Positions 49,185 through 57,548 of a stretch of DNA of 64,000 bases are shown in pieces (within the stretch, counting starts at the first letter, position 1; each line of letters starts with the position of its first letter). The notes under the pieces were generated by a model. That model was not told the DNA's origin. It was given only the letters and a program-made list of their open reading frames with translations, and ran no database searches. The translations under genes were made by a program, and so were the position numbers. Source of the stretch: an uncultured Candidatus Melainabacteria bacterium (GTDB lineage: Bacteria > Cyanobacteriota > Vampirovibrionia > Gastranaerophilales > Gastranaerophilaceae); NCBI GenBank assembly GCA_949902595.1, contig CATLDC010000001.1, forward strand, positions 186,001-250,000. Direction: 5' to 3'.

Positions 49185-49212
49185 TTGTAAATGTGTTCTT
49201 AACACTTATAAT
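49185..49212 (+). promoter_or_regulatory. Promoter of the Cys-rich small protein
   Basis: TTGTAA (49185-49190), a 16-base spacer and TATAAT (49207-49212). About 107 bases of leader follow with two hairpins: GTCGG...CCGAC, and AGGCATTGA-GATT-CAGTGCCT. Confidence 0.55.
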
Positions 49213-49325
49213 AAGAATATGGGTCGGGGAGAAACGGGGAAAATCCGACATTACAACGAAACGAGAGGCATTGAGATTCAGTGCCTGTACTATTTTAAGT
49301 CACAAATGATTTTTGGAGGAATAAA

Positions 49326-49541
49326 TTGTTTAAGAGTCGTGATATGGGGAGAGCTATTGCTGTAAAGAGGTGGACGCCTACGGCATTAGAGTGTTATAAA
49401 CGTGGTTGTGTTTGTGAAGGTTGCTTTTACAGTGATTTTTTCAGTGCTACAGCGCAGAGATGTCAGATGAAGGCAGCTGTATTGGAGCTTGTAAGGACAA
49501 TCGGGACTCCAAATGTTGAATTACCGCAGATTCTTGAGTAA
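49326..49541 (+). CDS. Small Cys-rich protein of unknown function
   Basis: A TTG start at 49326 follows a strong GGAGG at normal distance and gives 71 residues. The sequence has WTPTALECYKRGCVCEGCFY with four Cys in the pattern C-x4-C-x-C-x2-C and a fifth Cys in AQRCQMKAAVLEL. This suggests a small zinc or iron-sulphur site followed by a helix. It has the look of a conserved small regulator, but I do not recognise the family. A structured leader and its own promoter support that it is a real gene. A shorter frame from 49180 in another register is not supported. Confidence 0.62.
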   Translation: MFKSRDMGRAIAVKRWTPTALECYKRGCVCEGCFYSDFFSATAQRCQMKAAVLELVRTIGTPNVELPQILE

Positions 49542-49615
49542 AAATTATCTGCTGCCCACTTTAAAAATTAATCAAAATGGTGTAAAATGGAAAGGTAGCA
49601 CATTAGGAGGTGTAA

Positions 49616-49975
49616 ATGCATATACACGTAAACGGTAAAAACATTGAGATTACAGATGCTATCAAGGCTTATGTGAAGGAAAAAGTTGGTAAGGTTGCAA
49701 ATCATTACGACCAGATTACCGCTATTGACGTTATCCTTTCTGTTATCAAAAACCCTGCAGCAACTGGCAAACACGTGGCAGAAGTTTCTTGCAAAATGAA
49801 CACAGGCGTTGTTCACTGCGAAGAATCTGCGGAATCTATGTACGCTAGTATTGACTTGCTTGCTGACAAATTGGACAGACAGGTGAAAAAGTTTAAAGAC
49901 AAAGCACTATCTTCTGACAAGGCATCTATCAGAAATGCTGAAGAAAAAGATTCTGCTGAGGCTGTAGAAAGCTAA
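49616..49975 (+). CDS. hpf: Ribosome hibernation promoting factor (short HPF/RaiA type)
   Basis: The 119-residue protein starts MHIHVNGKNIEITDAIKAYV and continues KVANHYDQITAIDVILSV and HVAEVSCKMNTGVVHCEE, then SMYASIDLLADKLDRQVKKF. This is the S30EA fold of HPF/YfiA, which sits in the ribosomal decoding groove and stops translation in resting cells. The C-terminal dimerisation domain of long HPF is missing, so it is the short type. AGGAGG precedes the ATG. Confidence 0.92.
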   Translation: MHIHVNGKNIEITDAIKAYVKEKVGKVANHYDQITAIDVILSVIKNPAATGKHVAEVSCKMNTGVVHCEESAESMYASIDLLADKLDRQVKKFKDKALSSDKASIRNAEEKDSAEAVES

Positions 49976-50001
49976 TATTTGCGGGCTTGTAGGTGGGATA
50001 G

Positions 50002-50790
50002 ATGATTAACAGCAAAAAAGTTGTAGTAATTATGCCGGCTTACAATGCAGAAAAGACTTTAGAAAAAACATATAATGAGATTTATCAAAATTTCGTCGAC
50101 GAGGTTATTCTTGTCGACGATTTCTCTTTGGATGAGACCAAAGAGGTGGCCAAGCGGCTTAATATCACTACTATTGTGCATGAAAAAAACAAGGGCTACG
50201 GCGGAAACCAGAAATCCTGCTACAGAGCGGCGCTCAAAGCCGGTGCAGATATTGTCATAATGCTTCATCCGGACTATCAGTACACGCCAAAACTTATCCC
50301 TGCAATCGCTTCAATGATGGCGTTTGAGGAATACGACGCGGTTATTGCATCAAGAATGCTCGGAAATTCTGCGCTTAAGGGCGGCATGCCTTTGTATAAG
50401 TATGTCTCAAACAGATTTTTAACCGAGTTTGAAAATCTGGTGATTGGCGAGAAGTTGTCCGAGTACCACACTGGCTTCAGAGGGTTTACGAGAAAAATCC
50501 TTGAGGAGCTTCCGCTTGAGGATTGCAGCGACGATTTTATTTTTGACAACCAGATGCTTGCGCTCATACTTTATAACGGGTTCAAAATAGGCGAGATATC
50601 TTGCCCGACAAAGTACTTTGCGGAGGCTTCTTCCATAAACTTTGCGCGCTCCTGCAAATATGGGCTTGAGGTTTTGCTTGTGAGCCTCAAATACAGGCTT
50701 GCAAAGCTGGGCTTGCCGGTGAAGTTGTTTTCCGGTGGCGGCAGGAAGCTCGATTTGGACAAAGAGTTGGAGTATTATAACAAAAGATAA
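50002..50790 (+). CDS. Family 2 glycosyltransferase (dolichol-phosphate-mannose-synthase-like)
   Basis: The 262-residue protein is a GT-A enzyme: [40 protein letters not shown] (nucleotide-binding Asp), [30 protein letters not shown] (DxD equivalent HPDYQ), then [16 protein letters not shown] and [10 protein letters not shown]. These motifs match polyprenyl-phosphate sugar transferases and related enzymes. There is no membrane tail. AGGTGGG precedes the ATG. It lies 26 bases after hpf but is otherwise alone, so the acceptor is unknown. Confidence 0.85.
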   Translation: MINSKKVVVIMPAYNAEKTLEKTYNEIYQNFVDEVILVDDFSLDETKEVAKRLNITTIVHEKNKGYGGNQKSCYRAALKAGADIVIMLHPDYQYTPKLIPAIASMMAFEEYDAVIASRMLGNSALKGGMPLYKYVSNRFLTEFENLVIGEKLSEYHTGFRGFTRKILEELPLEDCSDDFIFDNQMLALILYNGFKIGEISCPTKYFAEASSINFARSCKYGLEVLLVSLKYRLAKLGLPVKLFSGGGRKLDLDKELEYYNKR

Positions 50791-50873
50791 TTTTATTAAG
50801 AATTATTACAATTTGTCAAGTTTTAAGTACTAAAATACTTTATATAAGAGTAGGTACTTGGTAGGTTAGAAAT

Positions 50874-52010
50874 TTGACATCAATAAACAAGATAAAGCCG
50901 ATAATAAATCTTTTTGTTGCAAAGCCTGAAATCAGCGGGTATGTCACAAAGCCTGCGACTGCGCAGGTTTTTAAATCTGAGCTTAAAAATCTTAAATATG
51001 TTGGTGATACTTTTGAGCGGTCGTATAAGACAATAACGGTTGATGAGGTCAGAAAGTTATTTCCAACCGGCAAGCTTGATGAGAATAATTATCTTATGAG
51101 AGAGATAAAGAATTTAATCGGGCGGGTAAAGACTTCAAAGAAGATTATCGACATCACTCCGGAGCTTTCGGAAAAGGATTATCAGCTTATGGCTGATATG
51201 ATGAATCTTCATAATGGCAAGTATATTGATGTCTGGAAGGGGTTTTCTGATACGGATTTGATACCTAATATTGAGAAGCTGGCGTTGTTTAACAGGACAA
51301 TGAGGCTGACAAAGCAGGCAAAAGATTTTTTGAGATTTGACGAGAACAGATGGGATGTTGTGGTGGAAGGTGTTACGAGGAAGCCGAAGGATGCGATAGT
51401 GCCGCTTTTGGAGTACAAGGTTAACTCAAGGGAGATAAATGAGGCTTTGTCTACCGGAAAAATAACACCGGAAGTTCAAACGAAGATTGATTTTATTGAG
51501 AAATATATTAACCTGTTTGAGGTTAAGAAGGATTTTAACGTGTACAGGGGTGAAGGCGGGTATGGGATTTTAAATTCTGTAGAAATTGGTAATGGGAAGA
51601 ATTTGGCCGAATTTTTAGATGAGGTTTATTCCTCCCTTGCAGAAAGAAGTTTGCAAGATAATTATATAGCAGATATCGAATCAGCAGTGAGATTGATTTT
51701 GAGTAATGTTAAGATAGTCCAATCCAGATTTTTATCTACAGCAATGGTTGAGAAGGCAACAGACAAGTATGCAAAGAAGATTTTGTGGAAAATAAAAGTT
51801 CCAAAAGGCACAAAAGGTGCCTCAATTGAAAGCTTTAATGTTGAGCGTGAAGCAGAAGCAGAATTTTTAATGCAAAAGGGCAGCATGTTTAAGGTGACAA
51901 ATGTTAAATACAATCCAAACCGTAAAATCTGGGAGTTGGAAGCATTAATAGAGCAGCCTGAGTCAATTGACAAGTCTATAAACAATGCTAAAATGAATAT
52001 AGGAGTGTAG
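50874..52010 (+). CDS. Putative ADP-ribosyltransferase of the R-S-E class
   Basis: The 378-residue protein has the three motifs of bacterial ADP-ribosylating toxins in its C-terminal half. Arg225 is in FNVYRGEG, the S-T-x motif is in SRFLSTAMVE (Ser288, Thr289), and the E-x-E is Glu328-Ala-Glu330 in EREAEAEFLMQKGSMFKV. Those toxins move ADP-ribose from NAD to a target protein. Residues 1-210 are helical and unassigned; they could bind a target or membrane. No signal peptide is visible. The start is a TTG with only a weak ribosome-binding site. Three small paralogous genes follow directly. Their leader repeats the last bases of this gene. Confidence 0.7.
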   Translation: MTSINKIKPIINLFVAKPEISGYVTKPATAQVFKSELKNLKYVGDTFERSYKTITVDEVRKLFPTGKLDENNYLMREIKNLIGRVKTSKKIIDITPELSEKDYQLMADMMNLHNGKYIDVWKGFSDTDLIPNIEKLALFNRTMRLTKQAKDFLRFDENRWDVVVEGVTRKPKDAIVPLLEYKVNSREINEALSTGKITPEVQTKIDFIEKYINLFEVKKDFNVYRGEGGYGILNSVEIGNGKNLAEFLDEVYSSLAERSLQDNYIADIESAVRLILSNVKIVQSRFLSTAMVEKATDKYAKKILWKIKVPKGTKGASIESFNVEREAEAEFLMQKGSMFKVTNVKYNPNRKIWELEALIEQPESIDKSINNAKMNIGV

Positions 52011-52271
52011 TCTCGTATGAAAATAAATCAGAACGAAATTAGTTTAACTACTGCAAAGGTGACAAGAAAATTAAACAAGCCTTGCAAGAAGTTGGCTGCA
52101 AATTCTAATAATGCTGATAATGCAGCAAAAAAGATAATTGTATCAAGAAAACTACCTAATTGTATAGGAGCTCCTGATGAGATTTATAATTCAGCTGTTA
52201 TATACAGCCCTGACTACAAAGAAGCCCTAAAGCAAATTCCACAGTGGATAAAAGACATTATCAATAAGTAA
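51998..52271 (+). repeat. Tandem direct repeat, copy 1 (copy 2 at 52584-52857)
   Basis: Two units of 274 bases share nearly identical 5' (about 165 bases) and 3' (about 65 bases) flanks and differ in a core of about 44 bases of the same length. A third, diverged gene lies between them. Confidence 0.75.
52017..52271 (+). CDS. Small protein A1 of a tandem family after the ADP-ribosyltransferase
   Basis: The 84-residue basic protein starts MKINQNEISLTTAKVTRKLN and ends QIPQWIKDIINK, with KKIIVSRKLPNCI in the middle. It starts 6 nt after the toxin-like gene. It is nearly identical to the protein at 52603-52857 in its first 55 and last 24 residues but differs in a 15-residue core (IGAPDEIYNSAVIYS here). 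The family is unknown. Position after an ADP-ribosyltransferase suggests an immunity or partner protein. Confidence 0.65.
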   Translation: MKINQNEISLTTAKVTRKLNKPCKKLAANSNNADNAAKKIIVSRKLPNCIGAPDEIYNSAVIYSPDYKEALKQIPQWIKDIINK

Positions 52272-52273
52272 TA

Positions 52274-52576
52274 ATGATTAATCTTAAGATAAATTCAGAA
52301 AAATTAATAAATAATTTGGATATGTCTAAACATATCATTAAATCGCGCACTCTTCCAAATTATATTAGTTCTTCAAAAGATGTATTCCAAAAAGGTGGGG
52401 GAGGGCATATACAGTTTTTCAAAGAAGACCTAGTTAAAATGGCTAAAATGACATTTGAGGAATGTGAACCATATAAGCAGCAACTGGTCGAGGCTGGCAA
52501 GTACTATGAAACTAAATACTCTGAAAATCTTGAAAAACTACCTAAATGGATAAAAGAGACTATTCAAAATATTTAA
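52274..52576 (+). CDS. Small protein B, distant paralogue of its neighbours
   Basis: The 100-residue protein shares two blocks with its neighbours: HIIKSRTLPNYIS (compare IIVSRKLPNCI) and NLEKLPKWIKETIQNI (compare ALKQIPQWIKDIINK). Between them it has its own GGGGHIQFFKEDL and a helical segment with Glu and Tyr. It therefore belongs to the same family with a longer, different middle. No domain is recognised. It overlaps none of its neighbours but lies 2 nt after the first member. Confidence 0.6.
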   Translation: MINLKINSEKLINNLDMSKHIIKSRTLPNYISSSKDVFQKGGGGHIQFFKEDLVKMAKMTFEECEPYKQQLVEAGKYYETKYSENLEKLPKWIKETIQNI

Positions 52577-52602
52577 ATAATTTTATAGGAGTGTAGTCTC
52601 GT

Positions 52603-52857
52603 ATGAAAATAAATCAGAATGAAATTAGTTTAACTACTGCAAAGGTGGCAAGAAAATTAAACAAGTCTTGTAAGAAGTTGGCTGCAAACTCTAATAATGC
52701 TGATAATGCAGCAAAAAAGATAATTGTATCAAGAAAACTACCTAACTGTATTAGCGATTCTTCTGAAAATCAGGGTGTTACCTGGATTCTAAATCCTGAC
52801 TACAAAGAAGCCCTAAAGCAAATCCCACAGTGGATAAAAGACATTATAAACAAATAA
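52603..52857 (+). CDS. Small protein A2, near-copy of the gene at 52017
   Basis: This 84-residue protein copies the one at 52017-52271 except for a few substitutions and a replaced core (ISDSSENQGVTWILN). Its leader (52585-52605) repeats exactly the bases at 51999-52019, which include the end of the ADP-ribosyltransferase gene (ATAGGAGTGTAG). That shows a segmental duplication of gene plus leader. Function unknown. Confidence 0.65.
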   Translation: MKINQNEISLTTAKVARKLNKSCKKLAANSNNADNAAKKIIVSRKLPNCISDSSENQGVTWILNPDYKEALKQIPQWIKDIINK

Positions 52858-52859
52858 TC

Positions 52860-53441
52860 ATGAAAATAGTTTTAGCATCATCAAACGAACACAAAGTAAG
52901 AGAGATTAACGAAATAGTTGCGGGAAGCGGACTGGAATTTGTACTTCCTCCAAAAGGCTTTGACCCTGTTGAGGACGGAAAGACCTTTGAGGAAAACTCG
53001 CTTATTAAGGCAAAAGCAGCATGGGAACTCTCCAAAACCTGGACTCTGGCTGATGACTCCGGCCTGTGCGTGGACGCACTCGACGGCAAACCCGGGATTT
53101 ATTCAGCAAGATATGCAGAGACTCCGGAAAAACGAATTGAGAGGGTCTTGAGAGAAATGCAGGGCGTTGAAGACAGAGCTGCACACTTTGCCTGCTGCAT
53201 GACACTTATTAACCCCGATGGCGAGGTTGAATACGCGTTTACAGGAAAGTGCGAAGGCTCCATTATTACTGAATCCAGAGGCACAAACGGATTCGGGTAT
53301 GACCCGATATTCCTTGTGAAGGGCTCAACACGAACCATGGCCGAACTTTCAGAGGACGAGAAGAACGAAATCTCTCACCGCTCTGTTGCTTTGAGACAGG
53401 TGCTCGATTACATTAGCAAAAACCTGGTAACTAGTTCTTAA
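52860..53441 (+). CDS. rdgB: XTP/dITP diphosphatase
   Basis: The 193-residue enzyme starts MKIVLASSNEHKVREINEIV, the RdgB/HAM1 signature. TFEENSLIKAKAAWE, LADDSGLCVDALDGKPGIYSARYA and GTNGFGYDPIFLV are the substrate and metal motifs. It destroys deaminated purine nucleoside triphosphates. ATG 52860 is preferred over a frame from 52830 that overlaps the upstream small gene. The conserved C-terminus NEISHRSVALRQ is present. Confidence 0.94.
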   Translation: MKIVLASSNEHKVREINEIVAGSGLEFVLPPKGFDPVEDGKTFEENSLIKAKAAWELSKTWTLADDSGLCVDALDGKPGIYSARYAETPEKRIERVLREMQGVEDRAAHFACCMTLINPDGEVEYAFTGKCEGSIITESRGTNGFGYDPIFLVKGSTRTMAELSEDEKNEISHRSVALRQVLDYISKNLVTSS

Positions 53442-53511
53442 GTATGTTGAAAAACCTGAAAAACGAGTTATAATATAAAGATACAAAATTAACCCCAAAA
53501 GAGGATAGCTT

Positions 53512-53898
53512 ATGTCTGAAGTTTCAAACCAAATAATGATGCAGCAGTTAATGCTAAGTTCCCAGCTTATGCAGCAGATGAACTCCACTGGCAGCCAAAA
53601 GGGCGAAAGCGTAAGCAGTGAAGAAAAAGAGCTTGTCTATGCAAAGCAGGGCGACCCGAATTATAACGAAGAAATGGACGCTGATTCAAACGGCACAGTA
53701 ACTTATGATGAGTATATGGAATACTGCAAAGAAAACGCAGTCTCTCCAACTACCAAACTAAGCGCGAGCACCAAAATCGACAAGGAAGGCAGCGTGGATA
53801 GCGACGGTATCAAAACAATCCACGTGGGAAAAGCCTTTGAAATGTACTCCCGCTCAAGCATAAATATGCCGGAAGCAAAAATCAACAGCGAAGCCTAA
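53512..53898 (+). CDS. Small protein with one canonical EF-hand loop
   Basis: The 128-residue protein has a Met/Gln-rich helical N-terminus (QIMMQQLMLSSQLMQQMNST), then DADSNGTVTYDE, an exact 12-residue EF-hand loop with acidic or polar ligands at positions 1, 3, 5, 7, 9 and 12. A second weaker DKEGSVDSDG region follows. It should bind calcium. There is no signal peptide. AAGAGGATAG precedes the ATG. Similar small EF-hand proteins occur in Vampirovibrionia-type genomes with unknown roles. It overlaps the convergent UDG gene by 4 bases. Confidence 0.7.
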   Translation: MSEVSNQIMMQQLMLSSQLMQQMNSTGSQKGESVSSEEKELVYAKQGDPNYNEEMDADSNGTVTYDEYMEYCKENAVSPTTKLSASTKIDKEGSVDSDGIKTIHVGKAFEMYSRSSINMPEAKINSEA

Positions 53899-54488
53899 AT
53901 CCGGTCATACTCCCGCTTGATTTCCTGAATATCCTGCCACATGAGCCACTTCGGGCTTCCTTTTTCGCGCGAGTCGTTTCTCAAAAGATACGACGGGTGA
54001 AAAATCGGCATCATCCTTGCGCCATGGACGTTAACGATTGCTTTTTCAGGCTCAAACCATTTCCCACGGATTCTCGTAATCCCGCCAACATTCCCCAGAA
54101 TCGACTGCACTGCAACATTTCCGCATAACAGAATCAATTTTGGCTGAATAATCTCAATCTGTGCTTTCAGGTACTCCCAACAAGCCTCTTTTTCCTCAGG
54201 AAGCGGGTTCCGGTTGTCAGGCGGACGGCACTTGAGGGTGTTGCAGATGTAAACATCCTTCTCGCGGGACAGCCCTACTGCCGCAAAGATTCTGTCAAGA
54301 AGCTGACCGGCCTTACCGACAAAAGGTTTTCCCTGCTTGTCTTCATTAAACCCGGGAGCTTCGCCTATCAGCATGAGCTTGGGGTTTGCAACCCCGTCTG
54401 AAAACACAATGTTGGTGCGGGTTTTTGCAAGAGGGCACTTCTCGCATTGAAGGCATTTTTCGTGGATTTGGGTTAATTCTTCGTACAT
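53895..54488 (-). CDS. Uracil-DNA glycosylase, family 4
   Basis: The 197-residue protein has the 4Fe-4S cysteines CLQCEKCPLAKTR (N-terminal pair), then YICNTLKCRPP with the later Cys, and a Cys in EEKEACWEYL. The catalytic GEAPGFNEDKQGKPFVGKAG and C-terminal IFHPSYLLRND motifs are those of family 4 UDGs. It removes uracil from DNA. Its start overlaps the end of metW by 16 bases. Linkage to methionine genes is probably accidental. Confidence 0.93.
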   Translation of the reverse strand: MYEELTQIHEKCLQCEKCPLAKTRTNIVFSDGVANPKLMLIGEAPGFNEDKQGKPFVGKAGQLLDRIFAAVGLSREKDVYICNTLKCRPPDNRNPLPEEKEACWEYLKAQIEIIQPKLILLCGNVAVQSILGNVGGITRIRGKWFEPEKAIVNVHGARMMPIFHPSYLLRNDSREKGSPKWLMWQDIQEIKREYDRI

Positions 54489-55108
54489 AAAAACATTACT
54501 TCCTCTGTAAAAAAGTTGTCAAAAACCTTGTGGAACAAGCTCTTTCGGATTTTTGCGCGGGTCATTGTGAGCTTCTGCTCTATCCTGAAATCGTGGCGTT
54601 TTGCAAAATCGTAAAAATCCTTGAGGGTCAAAAGGTGGATGTTTGGCGTGTCATACCACTCGAATGGAAGTATGTTTGACTTTGGCATCTTGCCATGGAA
54701 CATGAGGTAGAAACGCACGCGCCAGTAAGCAAAGTTCGGGAAGCTCACCACGATTTTTTTGCCCACTCTTAGCATCTCTTTGATTACGTAATCCGGTTTT
54801 TCGGTTGATTGAAGGGTCTGGTTTAAAACTACGTAGTCGTATGACTTGTCAGGGTAGCCGTGCAAGCCCTCGTCAATGTCGCCCTGAATAACGGAAAGCC
54901 CTTTTTCGAGGCATTTTACAATGTTGTCTTCTGAAATATCTATCCCGCTTACGTGAACATTTTTTTCTTTGAGCATTTTCATCAATGTGCCGTCACCGCA
55001 GCCCAAATCAAGCACGCTTGCGCCGGATTCAATCATGTCGGTGATGATTGAGTAGTTGAGGTGAAGCCCGAGAGATTTTGCGTAGTGTTCATTGCTCATT
55101 GCGCACAT
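54473..55108 (-). CDS. metW: Methionine biosynthesis protein MetW
   Basis: The 211-residue SAM-dependent methyltransferase-like protein has VLDLGCGDGTLMKMLKEK, VSGIDISEDNIVKCLEKG, VIQGDIDEGLHGYPDKSYDYVV, NQTLQSTEKPDYVIKEMLRVG and FPNFAYWRVRFYLMFHGKMP, all standard for MetW. It works with MetX in homoserine acylation in several bacteria. AAGGAGC precedes ATG 55108, which overlaps the end of metX by 13 bases. Operon: metY, metX, metW. Confidence 0.93.
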   Translation of the reverse strand: MCAMSNEHYAKSLGLHLNYSIITDMIESGASVLDLGCGDGTLMKMLKEKNVHVSGIDISEDNIVKCLEKGLSVIQGDIDEGLHGYPDKSYDYVVLNQTLQSTEKPDYVIKEMLRVGKKIVVSFPNFAYWRVRFYLMFHGKMPKSNILPFEWYDTPNIHLLTLKDFYDFAKRHDFRIEQKLTMTRAKIRKSLFHKVFDNFFTEEVMFLCTKN

Positions 55109-56190
55109 AAAAAGCTCCTTATTATTCTTGTCTGGGTCTCGTATTCCAGAAGGAACGCGTCATGCCCGCATGGTGACTGGATTTCACAAAAAGAAACATC
55201 CTTTTTGTTCTTCATAAGCGCATTTACAAGTTCCTTTGACTGCGATGACGGGAAAAGCCAGTCTGATGAAAACGAGATTACTAAATATTTTGAGTTCGTG
55301 TCCTCAAAAGCCTTCTCAAGCGAGCCGTATTTTTTTGCGATGTCAAAATAATCGACCGCCTTTGTTATGTAAAGGTAGCTGTTTGCGTCAAACCTGTCCA
55401 CAAAAGTCTGACCCTGATGCGCAAGGTAGCTCTCAACCTCAAAATCAACGTCAAAATTGAAATTCGGCGTGTCCTTGTCCTGAAACCGACGCGCAAACTT
55501 CTCATGCATGGCTTCTTCGCAAAGATAAGTTATGTGTCCGACCATGCGCGCGATTGAAAGCCCCTTTTCAGGCTTTTCACCATGGTAATAATCCCCGTTG
55601 TTGAAATTCGGGTCTGAAAGAATCGCGTTTCTGCCAACTGCGTTGAACGCAATGCTCTGCGCTGAAAGCCGCGGCGTTGAGGCGATTACAATAACGTGGC
55701 ACACCATATCTTTGTAAGCGAGCGCCCACTCAAGCGCCTGCATTCCGCCCATTGACCCGCCTGCAACCGTGAGCTTTTTTACTCCGAGAAAATCAATAAG
55801 TTTTTTCTGTACCTTTACAACATCCTCAATCGTAATCACAGGGAAGCTCAAGCCGTATTCTTTTCCCGTGTCAGGGTTGATTGAATTTGGCCCCGTTGTT
55901 CCCTTGCAACCTCCGAGCATGTTTGAGCAGATTACAAAATACTTGTCTGTGTCAAAAGCCTTGCCGGAGCCGACCATGTCGTCCCACCAGCCCGGTTTTT
56001 TGTCGCCTTCGTGATAACCGGCAGCATGCGCGTCTCCTGTGAGCGCGTGCAAAAGCAGGATTGCGTTGTCAGCAGCTTCGTTTAGCTCCCCGTAGGTCTC
56101 GTAAGCAACCTCGACTTCCTTGAGCTGTTTTCCGGATTCAAGGTCAACCGGCTCTGTAATCTTAAAAATTTTGGTCTCAACTATATGCAT
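55096..56190 (-). CDS. metX: Homoserine O-acetyltransferase
   Basis: The 364-residue alpha/beta-hydrolase has LLHALTGDAHAAGYHEGD, GGCKGTTGPNSINPDTG, the nucleophile elbow AGGSMGGMQALEW (Ser), VISFSSDWLFPSSQS with the Asp and GHDAFLLEY with the catalytic His. It acetylates homoserine (or succinylates it in some bacteria). It overlaps the end of metY by 10 bases. Coupling with metW supports the assignment. Confidence 0.94.
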   Translation of the reverse strand: MHIVETKIFKITEPVDLESGKQLKEVEVAYETYGELNEAADNAILLLHALTGDAHAAGYHEGDKKPGWWDDMVGSGKAFDTDKYFVICSNMLGGCKGTTGPNSINPDTGKEYGLSFPVITIEDVVKVQKKLIDFLGVKKLTVAGGSMGGMQALEWALAYKDMVCHVIVIASTPRLSAQSIAFNAVGRNAILSDPNFNNGDYYHGEKPEKGLSIARMVGHITYLCEEAMHEKFARRFQDKDTPNFNFDVDFEVESYLAHQGQTFVDRFDANSYLYITKAVDYFDIAKKYGSLEKAFEDTNSKYLVISFSSDWLFPSSQSKELVNALMKNKKDVSFCEIQSPCGHDAFLLEYETQTRIIRSFLCAQ

Positions 56191-57458
56191 TGGCTTGATT
56201 TTATCGCCCTTTCCAAATCCTCAATAATGTCATCAACGTCCTCTAAACCAACCGAGAACCGCATGAAATCGTCTGTAACACCGCATGCAACCTTCTGCTC
56301 GTCACTTAGCTGACGGTGTGTTGTAAGGTATGGATAAGTAATAATGCTTCTTGTGTCGCCAATGTTCGTTGTGTGAATCGGGATTGTGAGCGAGTTGATG
56401 AACTTCTCCCCAGCCTTTGCTCCGCCCTTTAAACCAAACCCGATAATAGACGAACATCCCTTTGGCGTGTATTTTTGCGCAAGCTCGTAATACTTGCTGC
56501 TCTTAAGCCCCGGATAATTCACCCAGCTGATTGACGGGTGAGCTTCCAGCCACTCTGCTATTTTTAGCGCTGAATCGCAGTGTCTGCGCATTCTAAGCGA
56601 AAGCGTTTCCAGACCTGATATTGTTAGATATGAGTTAAACGGGCTCGGGCAGGCTCCCATGTCTCTCAGAATCTGGGCTCTGGCTTTTACAATATAGGCG
56701 CTTCTTCCAAAAGCTTCTGTGTAAACAATCCCGTGGTAAGACTCGTCCGGAGTCGTAAGTTCAGGGTACTTGCCGCTTGCAGCCCAGTCAAAGTTCCCGG
56801 AATCAATAATCGCGCCGCCCATTGCGTTTCCGTGACCCGAGATATATTTTGTGGTTGAATGCACTACAATATCTGCGTCCCATTCAATCGGCCTGCAAAG
56901 GTAAGGGCTCGGGATTGTGTTGTCCACTATTAGCGGGATTCCGTGTCTGTGGGCAACTTCTGAGAGTTTTTCTATGTCAATGATGTTAAGGGCAGGGTTG
57001 GAGAGAAGCTCGATAAAGATACATCTTGTTTTGTCTGTAATCTCGCGTTCGAAATCTTCCGGCTCTTCGCCTTTTGCGAACTTAACATTGATACCGAGTT
57101 TTTTGAAGGTTGAGGAGAACAGGTTGCAGGTTCCGCCATAGAGTGTGGAGGCGGCAACAACCTCTTCGCCAGCCGAAGTTATGTTCAGGATAGCAGCGGT
57201 TGTTGCCGCCTGACCTGAAGAAAAGCTCAACGCCCCGACTCCGCCCTCGAGTTCTGCAAGTCTGGTTTCAAGTATGTTGTTAGTAGGGTTTGAAAGTCTG
57301 GTGTAAATATCACCTGCGACTTTGAGGTCAAACAAACCGGCTCCGCGCTCAACATCGTCAAAGTCAAATGCTGTTGTCGGATAAATCGGAACATTGATAC
57401 ACATCTGGTGTTCTTTCGGGTTGTGTCCTGCATGAAGTAGTTTTGTATCAAATTTCAT
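56181..57458 (-). CDS. metY: O-acetylhomoserine sulfhydrylase
   Basis: Starting at ATG 57458 (MKFDTKLLHAGHNPKEHQ), with AAAGGAGGG upstream, the 425-residue PLP enzyme has YTRLSNPTNNILETRLAELEGG, ALSFSSGQAATTA, VDNTIPSPYLCRPIEWDADI and STTKYISGHGNAMGG with the Schiff-base Lys. LPYxxTHRQLS appears as YPYLTTHRQLS. It makes homocysteine from O-acetylhomoserine and sulphide. The frame upstream to 57509 is repeat DNA and is excluded. Confidence 0.93.
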   Translation of the reverse strand: MKFDTKLLHAGHNPKEHQMCINVPIYPTTAFDFDDVERGAGLFDLKVAGDIYTRLSNPTNNILETRLAELEGGVGALSFSSGQAATTAAILNITSAGEEVVAASTLYGGTCNLFSSTFKKLGINVKFAKGEEPEDFEREITDKTRCIFIELLSNPALNIIDIEKLSEVAHRHGIPLIVDNTIPSPYLCRPIEWDADIVVHSTTKYISGHGNAMGGAIIDSGNFDWAASGKYPELTTPDESYHGIVYTEAFGRSAYIVKARAQILRDMGACPSPFNSYLTISGLETLSLRMRRHCDSALKIAEWLEAHPSISWVNYPGLKSSKYYELAQKYTPKGCSSIIGFGLKGGAKAGEKFINSLTIPIHTTNIGDTRSIITYPYLTTHRQLSDEQKVACGVTDDFMRFSVGLEDVDDIIEDLERAIKSSQCI

Positions 57459-57548
57459 TGTATCCCTCCTTTGCCCCCTCATCAGGGCTCCGCCCAGCTT
57501 CTCCCACAAGGGGCGAAGCGTCAGGACGCGCTATATCTCAGCCGCCAA
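57459..57548 (-). repeat. GC-rich palindromic repeat between the acyl-CoA ligase and metY
   Basis: The gap contains CCCCTTGTGGGAGAAGCTGG followed by GAGCCCTGATGAGGGGGC on the minus strand. The layout resembles the GC-rich repeats near 14870 and 20455. Nothing else is seen in the gap apart from the metY ribosome-binding site. Confidence 0.45.

Noticed and set aside
49180..49365. Small frame upstream of the Cys-rich gene
   Set aside because: It starts inside the promoter and runs through the leader hairpins without a ribosome-binding site.
51998..52857. The tandem units as a CRISPR-like or VNTR array
   Set aside because: There are only two units, each encodes a complete protein with its own ribosome-binding site, and the core swap preserves the reading frame.
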